Below are positions 9,412-16,382 of a stretch of 64,000 nt of DNA, piece by piece. Origin of the DNA: Algoriphagus pacificus (GTDB taxonomy: Bacteria; Bacteroidota; Bacteroidia; Cytophagales; Cyclobacteriaceae). The notes under the pieces are model-generated. The model saw only the letters and a list, made by a program, of their open reading frames with translations. It searched no databases and had not been told where the DNA came from. Every line of letters starts with the position of its first letter. Position 1 is the first letter of the stretch. The stretch covers positions 186,001 to 250,000 of the forward strand of contig NZ_JAFKCU010000002.1 of NCBI RefSeq assembly GCF_017254845.1, read 5' to 3'. The position numbers and the translations under genes are program-made.

Positions 9412-11235
9412 TCAATCCTCCAGTTTTTTCAGGGTATTTTGTTTCAAATCAATGACAAAATGATCTGAGGGGTGAGAATGGTAAAACTTTTCAAAGATTC
9501 TAAAAAACTGGATCAGGTCTTTATTTGGACTTGAACCAGTTGTTATTTCCTTTTCAATGATCCTTGGGAGGAGTTCATCATAAAATTCGATTCTATCCTC
9601 AGAAATCAATCTTTTTCCCAGTTCATCACCATTTTTCAACAAGTAAAAATCATCGATGATTTTTGACGATTCGATATTTGTCAAATCGAAGTTTTTAAGT
9701 TTTTCTGATAGAAAAACAGTACCTTCCTCCGTATCCATTTTACTCCACGCGATCAGTTCGGGATTGCTTAGAGCAGAAAGAAGCGAAACTAGATTTTCTG
9801 GCCAGTCCGAAGGAATAAATCTACTTTTTGTCAATCCTTTTAAGTGATTCTGAGTGTATTCTTCATAGTTTTTGGAGGCTAGGATTGTGCTGTCCCATGT
9901 GCTGGAATTGTTATTTTGAGTCAACCAGCGATGTTCAATGCGATAGAGATCAAAGAATTCGTCAAATCGATCCACCTCTGTCAATGGAATGGTTTCGATC
10001 TCAAATTGGTCTTTCCTTTTGATCTTTGCAGTTTTATAGGCTGGAGGAAAAGCAGCCAAAGAAGGTACTTGAATGTTGTACATGGTCTTTCCTGTTTTGT
10101 CTTGAAACACTCCTGTATCGTTGATATGCATGTGCCCGGCAAAATGGATTTGGATTCCGGCAGAAGTATAAAGTTCAGTGACCTCTGAAGTAGGTACACG
10201 TTCGAGTTGGAATTTTCTTTCCCCAAACAAAGCCGCCATTTCATTCGATGCACCATCATGGAATTCTAGCAAAGGATAATGGCTAAAGGAAATCAGCGTT
10301 TTGCCTCGTTTTTCAGCTTCTTCCGTTACTTTTTTGATCCAGGCTAGTTGGTGTTCTTTCAATTTCGAAGCTTCATTAAACCCTATGGACGAACCTTTCA
10401 AATCAGTTCCAGAATGGGTGAAAACATTTCCATCCAATGCGAGTAACCAGACTCCTTCGATAGGTTCTACCACATAACTCGCATCAGGTAATTTCAAACC
10501 AGGATCTTGAAGAGAATAGGTTCTGATTTCGAGTGTTGAAGAGACTTTTGCCTGATCAAATGAATAGTTTTCATAATCCAAATCTTGGAAAGGATGTGCC
10601 CAAAAGAGATCCTTTTCACTCGGGAAAAACCCAAAATTTGCCAAGGCCTCAGTCACCTCCGTGTAGCCCCAATAATTGATTTGATCAGACTGAGCCACCT
10701 CAAGAGAAGGGAATAAATTTCGATCTCCTGCAATCGCTTGTTCTTGCCCATCATTGCCAAGAAAATCCCTTTTTCCTGCAATCCCTCCAAATGGCTTAAC
10801 CGTGTCATGATTTCCGGTGGTCAGAAAAAAACGCATCCCAAAATTGCTTGAATAGTAATCCAGAATTTTCTGAAGAGCCAGAACATTCATAGGTTGACCG
10901 TCATCGGTAAAATCGCCAGGAAGCACAACCAGATGAATCCCTTTTTTCCTCAGGTTTTCCAACGCAGCTAAAAAAGCAAAGTAGTTCTCGTTGAAAAGCC
11001 GGGTGGAATTCAGCTGACTATTCATGGTTCGGATAGTCGCAAATTCTCCGGTTTTTGGATTTAAGATTCCCTCAAAATCTGAGGATTTCAAATCCGCATA
11101 AACATCCTGAAGATGGATGTCTGCCAGAAAAGCAATTTCGATTGATGTATTCCCTTGCGCAAAAAGAGGTGGGTTTACAGTAAAGAATTGAACCGCCGCA
11201 CCAAGGATGCTGGGAAGAATGTATTTTTTATTCAA
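9412..11235 (-). CDS. Exported calcineurin-like metallophosphoesterase
   Basis: 607 residues starting with TTG at 11235; no ATG fits upstream, because the frame before it contains only ATT and ATC. The signal peptide MNKKYILPSILGAAV...FAQ supports this start. Metal-binding motifs of the calcineurin-like fold are in order: LADIHL (D39, H41), PGDFTDDG, TTGNHD, FSHYPLL and HFAGHMHIND (about 362-371). The C-terminal ~200 residues are helical with no clear domain. The gene follows the PI-PLC-like gene after only 15 nt, so both are likely co-transcribed. Phosphodiester or phosphomonoester hydrolysis in the periplasm is expected; the substrate is unknown. Confidence 0.85.
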   Translation of the reverse strand: MNKKYILPSILGAAVQFFTVNPPLFAQGNTSIEIAFLADIHLQDVYADLKSSDFEGILNPKTGEFATIRTMNSQLNSTRLFNENYFAFLAALENLRKKGIHLVVLPGDFTDDGQPMNVLALQKILDYYSSNFGMRFFLTTGNHDTVKPFGGIAGKRDFLGNDGQEQAIAGDRNLFPSLEVAQSDQINYWGYTEVTEALANFGFFPSEKDLFWAHPFQDLDYENYSFDQAKVSSTLEIRTYSLQDPGLKLPDASYVVEPIEGVWLLALDGNVFTHSGTDLKGSSIGFNEASKLKEHQLAWIKKVTEEAEKRGKTLISFSHYPLLEFHDGASNEMAALFGERKFQLERVPTSEVTELYTSAGIQIHFAGHMHINDTGVFQDKTGKTMYNIQVPSLAAFPPAYKTAKIKRKDQFEIETIPLTEVDRFDEFFDLYRIEHRWLTQNNNSSTWDSTILASKNYEEYTQNHLKGLTKSRFIPSDWPENLVSLLSALSNPELIAWSKMDTEEGTVFLSEKLKNFDLTNIESSKIIDDFYLLKNGDELGKRLISEDRIEFYDELLPRIIEKEITTGSSPNKDLIQFFRIFEKFYHSHPSDHFVIDLKQNTLKKLED

Positions 11236-11250
11236 AATGATTAGGTAAGA

Positions 11251-12324
11251 CTAGTTGTTTTGCAATACTGGATTCGGTCTTTCGAACCGGTTTCCTTCGA
11301 AATTAATTCGGTAATCTGACTTAAAGAAAGTAGAAGGATAGTAATAGTCCGTAGAAATCACCTGCGCTCCGGAAGTCTTGGCCTTTTCAAAAGTGCTGTA
11401 ATCATTCGTTCTGGCCTGTTTTGTATCAGAATCAGCCCGAGTACGGATCATGTATCCTTTTTTTACCAAGTCCCGAATGTAAGCTTCCTCTTTCTCGGCA
11501 TTGTTGATAATCCTGAAACCTGCAGTGGAATTACCTTCCTTTTTATTGACAAAAAGAACAGCATCTTTCAGCTCTGGCTTGGCAGTGAGATAGCGGTCTA
11601 TTTTCTCCTCGTTTTCGTCCAAAACAAAAAGAAATTTACCTCTGACATCTTTTAATATAGGCCAGTTACCTGCCAAAACGGCTTCTTCTAAACTGGAATA
11701 TTTCCCTCTGACCATATCTGGTGTAATCAGGTTTTCCATTCCTAAATGCGTTCTGATTTCCAGATCAATGCTATCCAAAGCAGTAGCTGTGAAAGGTAAG
11801 ACGGGACGTGTGCCCGGGATATTTCCATCTTTCGCATTGATTAAAATAAAGATTGGCGTATGATCAGGATTGTTATCACTCCAGGTTCGGAGAGCTTTTA
11901 AAGCGTCTGCAAAAAGTAAATAATGAGACTGGAAATCCAGATCTTGAATATGAAAAAGCTTTAATCCGGGTTTGGAAAGAGCATCTGTTGGATCGTAATC
12001 AGGTGTTTTTCCTCCAGCACTTTTAATAATTTCCAAGCCTTTGGGATCAGCATATCTTCCTCCTTCTGGATCATGAAAAACATCGAGTTCGAGGTTTCTT
12101 AATCCCAAATCCAATTGCTCTTCCAAAGGAATATGGGCATACTCCAAGCTTTGCGAAGCGGCAGGGTTCACCTTTGAGAGATAGGATAAAAGTTCAGGAG
12201 CCATTTGGCTTTTGTAGCTGTTATGACTTCCGATTACCTGAATTTGATTTAGTTTTTGGGCTGAAGCCTGAAGCGTGCAGCCAACAAAAATTGTGATGAG
12301 GAAGATAGAAAAGAGAGATCTCAT
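11251..12324 (-). CDS. PI-PLC-type phosphodiesterase (Ca2+-dependent phosphoinositide phospholipase C-like)
   Basis: 357 residues from ATG 12324-12322. A TTG seven codons earlier is less likely, since ATG starts a clean signal MRSLFSIFLITIFVGC..SAQ. TIM-barrel PI-PLC features: first catalytic His in QVIGSHNSYK (H34), metal ligands in GLRNLELDVFHDPEGG, and a second His in LKLFHIQDLDF. It fits the bacterial PI-PLC-C1 group (PF16670). The likely reaction is cleavage of a glycerophospho-head-group bond by an exported enzyme. It heads a two-gene operon with the metallophosphoesterase and is divergent from the GDPD/alkaline phosphatase fusion. A TAAATTTG -7-like box lies at 12357-12350 on this strand. 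Confidence 0.8.
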   Translation of the reverse strand: MRSLFSIFLITIFVGCTLQASAQKLNQIQVIGSHNSYKSQMAPELLSYLSKVNPAASQSLEYAHIPLEEQLDLGLRNLELDVFHDPEGGRYADPKGLEIIKSAGGKTPDYDPTDALSKPGLKLFHIQDLDFQSHYLLFADALKALRTWSDNNPDHTPIFILINAKDGNIPGTRPVLPFTATALDSIDLEIRTHLGMENLITPDMVRGKYSSLEEAVLAGNWPILKDVRGKFLFVLDENEEKIDRYLTAKPELKDAVLFVNKKEGNSTAGFRIINNAEKEEAYIRDLVKKGYMIRTRADSDTKQARTNDYSTFEKAKTSGAQVISTDYYYPSTFFKSDYRINFEGNRFERPNPVLQNN

Positions 12325-12576
12325 GAGGTTGATTTTAATTCGCAAGATTCAAATTTATTAGCGGTAAACCGGAGATATTTCTTCATCATTTTGTTATGAT
12401 TTATTTACAAGTTTTTGGTTTTTATTTGTGTTTAAATGGTTTTAAATGAATTAGTTATACAAGTTTCATTTTCAAATCCAATGATAATGCGAAGCGTAAG
12501 TTTATGATTTTGTTAAGCATTAGCCATTTCCTATCGGAGCTGTCTCGAATTCCCTTGGAATGAGCTATTTTTGGGT

Positions 12577-14391
12577 ATGCGTAAAATCTTTTTATTCTCT
12601 CTGGCTTTGCTTTTTTCATGGCAATTGGCAGCTCAGGAAAGCAAACAATTTAAAATCCATTCTCACAACGATTACTTGCAGAAAGCACCATTTTGGGAAG
12701 CCTATGCCGCAGGAGCCAAATCCATCGAGGTGGATGTGATTCTTCAGGATGGAAAACTCATGGCAGCTCATGAGGAAGAAAGCATCAATCCTGCGAAAAC
12801 AATCGAGAGTTTGTATTTGGATCCGATTCGGAAAGGTATCGAAAATGGACTGATTGATGGAATTGATTTCACTTTGTTGGTGGATTTAAAAACCTCCGCT
12901 TTGCCAACTTTGGATGTCCTCCAAACTGTCATGGAAGATTATCAGGATTTGGCTTATGGAAAAGCTAATCCTGAGGGTTTAAAGCTCATTATTTCTGGAA
13001 ATAGACCTGAAGTCACAGGATATGAATCATACCCTGAATGGATGTTTTTTGACTATCAAAGCAAAGATTTGAATGAGTCTCTTCCATGGGATAAAATCGG
13101 AATGGTCAGCTTGAGTTTCAGACAGTTTTCGATTTGGAATGGAAAAGGAAGGATGGTAGAAGATCAGCGGGAAAAACTTCAGCAATTCATTGATCAGGTG
13201 CATTCTTTTGACAAACCAGTCAGGTTCTGGGGAACTCCCGATTCAAAAACAGCTTGGAAAGCTTTCTATGAAATGGGAGTTGACTACATCAATACGGATA
13301 AACCCTACGAAGCCAATTCCTATTTGAAGAGTCTTCCAAATACCGTTTACCAAAACCCAGAGATTCATGAGGCCTATCAGCCAAAATTTGAGTTGGATGG
13401 GGCATCTGTACCCGTTAATCAGATTATTTTGATGATAGGAGATGGGAATGGATTGGCTCAGATCTCTGCAGGATTATTTGCAAATGGAAATGAGCTGAAT
13501 CTGACTCAATTGAAAAATATGGGGTTGATTAAGACCCAAGCTACGGATGACTTCACGACTGATTCTGCAGCTGGAGCTACAGCTTATGCTACAGGCAGGA
13601 AAACGAATAATAGAGCTTTGGGAGTAGATCCAAGCGGAAAACCACTCCAAAATCTCCCAGATATTTTGGATGGATATGGATTCCGATCTGGGATCATCAC
13701 TACAGATCAACTTACCGGGGCTACACCGTCGGCATTTTATGCACATCATGCCGAAAGGGACGATGCTTCGGAAATTGCGTCATTCCTTCCAAAAAGCAAA
13801 TTGGATCTGTTTATAGGTGGAGGTGAAGAGAAGTTTATAGAACAGAAAGAAGCCTTGGAAGATGCTGGTTTTTTGTTGAATAAACTGGATTTGGCAACTT
13901 CTAAAAAGATCGGGTATTTTGAATCGAAAGGATCCTTGCCTGCAAAATTGGGCTCAGATAGAGGAGATTTTTTAAAAGAAAGTACCCAGTTTGGATTGAA
14001 CTTTCTGGGAAAGGAACAATCTCCATTTTTCCTTATGATTGAGGCAGCCATGATTGATTCAGGAGGCCATGGGAATAACAGTAGTTTGCTGATTTCGGAA
14101 ATGCTGGATTTTGATGAGGCAATCGGTGAAGTTATCCAATATGCCGATCAACATCCGGGAACTTTGGTCATCATCACAGCCGATCATGAAACGGGCGGAG
14201 TTTCCATTCCGCAGGGGGATATTGCTTCATCAACTTTGGAACTAGCCTATCATTCTGATGACCATACCGGGATTATGGTTCCGATATTCGCTTATGGGGC
14301 TCATTCGGATGAGTTCAGAGGTGTGTATGAAAACACCGAAGTGTTCCATAAAATCATGAAATTGGTTCAAGGATATCATTCAGGAAATTAA
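12577..14391 (+). CDS. Two-domain exported enzyme: glycerophosphodiesterase-like domain fused to alkaline phosphatase
   Basis: 604 residues from ATG 12577 (an upstream TTG at 12571 is not needed). Signal peptide MRKIFLFSLALLFSWQLAAQ. Residues about 25-260 resemble the GDPD/PI-PLC-like TIM barrel: IHSHNDYLQ, SIEVDVILQDG and, at its end, GVDYINTDKP. Residues about 280-600 form a complete alkaline phosphatase: MIGDGNGLAQ, nucleophile Ser330 in TDSAAGATAYATG, EAAMIDSGGHGNN and ITADHETGGV. The pairing suggests stepwise phosphodiester cleavage and release of phosphate from the product. It is divergent from the PI-PLC operon. The TIM-barrel part keeps the first His but its activity is not certain. 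Confidence 0.85.
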   Translation: MRKIFLFSLALLFSWQLAAQESKQFKIHSHNDYLQKAPFWEAYAAGAKSIEVDVILQDGKLMAAHEEESINPAKTIESLYLDPIRKGIENGLIDGIDFTLLVDLKTSALPTLDVLQTVMEDYQDLAYGKANPEGLKLIISGNRPEVTGYESYPEWMFFDYQSKDLNESLPWDKIGMVSLSFRQFSIWNGKGRMVEDQREKLQQFIDQVHSFDKPVRFWGTPDSKTAWKAFYEMGVDYINTDKPYEANSYLKSLPNTVYQNPEIHEAYQPKFELDGASVPVNQIILMIGDGNGLAQISAGLFANGNELNLTQLKNMGLIKTQATDDFTTDSAAGATAYATGRKTNNRALGVDPSGKPLQNLPDILDGYGFRSGIITTDQLTGATPSAFYAHHAERDDASEIASFLPKSKLDLFIGGGEEKFIEQKEALEDAGFLLNKLDLATSKKIGYFESKGSLPAKLGSDRGDFLKESTQFGLNFLGKEQSPFFLMIEAAMIDSGGHGNNSSLLISEMLDFDEAIGEVIQYADQHPGTLVIITADHETGGVSIPQGDIASSTLELAYHSDDHTGIMVPIFAYGAHSDEFRGVYENTEVFHKIMKLVQGYHSGN

Positions 14392-14402
14392 TCCAGCTTG
14401 AT

Positions 14403-14594
14403 TTATCTTCTTCCTGCCAAAGTAAATGGAAGCATGAAAATATTCCGTATCAAATCGAATGAAAGGTCTACTGCAAAGCCTAATAATCTAAAAGGCAAAA
14501 GGAGTAACCAGACGATTGGATATAGGACTAATGCGATAATGGCAAGTGGCCAGCAGAGTACAAATAGAATGCACCAAAGTAAGAAGCTAAGCAT
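14403..14594 (-). CDS. Small hydrophobic membrane protein, unknown
   Basis: 63 residues from ATG 14594 (MLSFLLWCILFVLCWPLAII). Two long hydrophobic stretches cover most of the protein (1-35 and about 40-60), with a cytosolic-type RR end. The frame extends further upstream to an ATG at 14657, but that region is the terminator of the preceding sulfatase gene, so the internal ATG is preferred. It ends 11 nt from the convergent GDPD/phosphatase stop. The function is unknown. Its hydrophobic composition and independent position after a terminator support a real gene. Confidence 0.5.
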   Translation of the reverse strand: MLSFLLWCILFVLCWPLAIIALVLYPIVWLLLLPFRLLGFAVDLSFDLIRNIFMLPFTLAGRR

Positions 14595-14641
14595 GTGTTG
14601 ATCGTGTTTGGCTATTGATTTGCAAATTATGTTCCATAGAA

Positions 14642-14676
14642 AAAAAGGCCTTCCCATTTATTGAGAAGGCCTTTTT
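14642..14676 (-). terminator. Rho-independent terminator of the first sulfatase gene
   Basis: AAAAAGGCCTTC and GAAGGCCTTTTT form a perfect 12-bp stem with an 11-nt loop, 64 nt past the sulfatase stop and before the small membrane gene. Confidence 0.8.
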
Positions 14677-14739
14677 CATGAATTTGCTTGTTCAATTCCG
14701 AACAATATTTTTCTCCAAAATCGAACGAAACTTTAGCTT

Positions 14740-16212
14740 TTACTTCTGTTTTGCAGGATCTGAAAAATACCGTTTCAGGGTATAATCCGGTTGCCATTGA
14801 TCTGGCTTCCTTACCAAAGTATCGGGATCATAAGCCATTGGCTTGATCTTATCAGCAGTTAGTTTTATTTGGTCACCAGAGGACTGCTGCCATTGTTGCA
14901 TCAATAGAAGCATCTCTTCTTTTTTGCTTTTAAATGTAGGAATCTCTGCCAAGTTATAAAGTTCCAAAGGGTCATTTTCCAGATCAAATAATTGGGTATA
15001 ATCTCTTTCTGGGTATCGGATCAACTTGTATTTATTATTCCTAACCGCTCTGACGGTTTGTTTATAGGAAGTGAAAAGTGCATCTCGCACACCATCCTTT
15101 TCACCCTGAATCACTGGTACCAAACTAACTCCGTCAATATCTTTTGGATCAGGAATTCCTGCCAAATCTGCCAGCGTTGGGTATAAATCATGGATATAGG
15201 CAAAAGCATCCAATTCCTGATCTTGAGGAACACCTGGACCTTTGATGATCAAAGGCACTTTGGAGCTATGCTCATACAAACTCTGCTTGCCCAAAAGCCC
15301 ATGGCTACCCACAGCTAGCCCATTATCAGCGGCGTAAACGATAATGGTATTATCGTACTGTCCTGTTTCTTTCAAGGCTTGTAGGATCTTTGCAATTTGA
15401 GTATCCAAATGAGTAACCAGCGCATAATAATCCGACAAGATCATCTGAATGACTTCTGGTTTTCTAGGCCAGCCGGTGAGGTTTTCATCCCGTACAGTTA
15501 ATTGATCAAATTCAAAAGGATGGAAAGGCATGTAATTTCCCGGAAGCGGTAAAGCCCCATCAGGATAATGGTTGATGTAATCAGCTTCTGGGGAGTAGGG
15601 GTCATGAGGAGCTGTAAAAGCGACATAGCAGAAAAATGGCTGATCCGTATTTCGTTTGCCATGGTCTTTGATAAAGTCAACTGCCGCTTGGGCAAATTGC
15701 TCGGTAGAATATCCTTTCATGGTTGGTTCACCTAATTTTCCATCAGCTCCGAAATCCCGCAAAGGCAGATTATAGTGATTGGCCATTCCACCCAGGTAGA
15801 CGTTTTTTGCTTCTTGGAAACTCGCCTCAAACATTTCCTTCTCATTGTGCCATTTGCCAGTGCCAAAAGTCCTGTATCCTGCAGCCGCAAAACTCATCGT
15901 CATGGTATGTTGTCCGCTGAGTTTATCGGTCACTTTGTATAGATTTTTTCCGCTGAAAAGCATAGCTCGACTTGACATACAAATTGCTCCATGAACGCCA
16001 CCCATGACATAGGCATTGGAAAAGCGACTTCCTTCTCTTGCTAATTGATCAATCGCAGGAGTTTGGATATATGGATTTCCAGTAATTCCCAAAGCATCTG
16101 CTCGCTGATCATCTGCGAAAAGAAAAAGGACGTTGGGTCGAGAGTTTGACCCTTGGCCCATTGAATGGAGCGACATTAAAAGTGAGCAAATTAGAAATAG
16201 GTATTTTTTCAT
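14740..16212 (-). CDS. Exported S1-family sulfatase with an atypical C-x-S-x-R active site
   Basis: 490 residues, signal peptide MKKYLFLICSLLMSLHSMGQ. Arylsulfatase fold: NVLFLFADDQRADALG (calcium ligands), FGTGKWHNE, TAPHDPYSP, YAADNGLAVGSHGLLGK (metal Asp/Asn) and a C-terminal subdomain ending around residue 450. The residue converted to formylglycine is Cys78 in GAICMSSRAM. The common motif is C-x-P-x-R or C-x-A-x-R, so Ser at the third position is unusual, but the Cys and Arg are kept. It should remove sulfate from a sulfated organic substrate; the layout is closest to choline-sulfatase/S1 general types and the substrate is unknown. It is divergent from the FecA-like receptor gene. Confidence 0.85.
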   Translation of the reverse strand: MKKYLFLICSLLMSLHSMGQGSNSRPNVLFLFADDQRADALGITGNPYIQTPAIDQLAREGSRFSNAYVMGGVHGAICMSSRAMLFSGKNLYKVTDKLSGQHTMTMSFAAAGYRTFGTGKWHNEKEMFEASFQEAKNVYLGGMANHYNLPLRDFGADGKLGEPTMKGYSTEQFAQAAVDFIKDHGKRNTDQPFFCYVAFTAPHDPYSPEADYINHYPDGALPLPGNYMPFHPFEFDQLTVRDENLTGWPRKPEVIQMILSDYYALVTHLDTQIAKILQALKETGQYDNTIIVYAADNGLAVGSHGLLGKQSLYEHSSKVPLIIKGPGVPQDQELDAFAYIHDLYPTLADLAGIPDPKDIDGVSLVPVIQGEKDGVRDALFTSYKQTVRAVRNNKYKLIRYPERDYTQLFDLENDPLELYNLAEIPTFKSKKEEMLLLMQQWQQSSGDQIKLTADKIKPMAYDPDTLVRKPDQWQPDYTLKRYFSDPAKQK

Positions 16213-16289
16213 TGATTAATCATTTGAACCAAAATTAAACTTCTCCACAAGGGCACCCAAAAAACTATAAATCTTTCCCTAATATTTAA

Positions 16290-16369
16290 TTAGATTTTTT
16301 CTAAATAAGTCTTGTTTAGAATAGTTCTAGATAATAGATTTGCATGCTTATTTAAATCAAGTCTAAATA
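16290..16369. promoter_or_regulatory. Cluster of Fur-box-like palindromes over the receptor promoter
   Basis: Overlapping A/T-rich inverted repeats: TTAGA-N5-TCTAA (16290-16304), the 19-bp imperfect palindrome CTAAATAAGTCTTGTTTAG (16301-16319, 16 of 19 positions symmetric), TAGAA-TAG-TTCTA (16317-16329) and a weaker TATTTAAATCAAGTCTAAATA (16349-16369). Size and TAGA/TCTA content resemble Fur operators. They cover the predicted -33/-7 promoter, as expected for a repressor. Confidence 0.5.
16312..16342 (+). promoter_or_regulatory. Bacteroidota-type -33/-7 promoter of the FecA-like receptor gene
   Basis: TTG (16312-16314), 20-nt spacer, TAGATTTG (16335-16342, matching TAnnTTTG). The predicted transcript would begin about 34 nt before the ATG at 16383. 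Confidence 0.55.
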
Positions 16370-16382
16370 AATATTAGTTGTT

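Noticed and set aside
12550-12561. ATTCC-CTT-GGAAT as a fifth regulon site
   Set aside because: The spacer between TTCC and GGAA is 3 instead of 7, there is no partner copy, and it lies far from the regulon.
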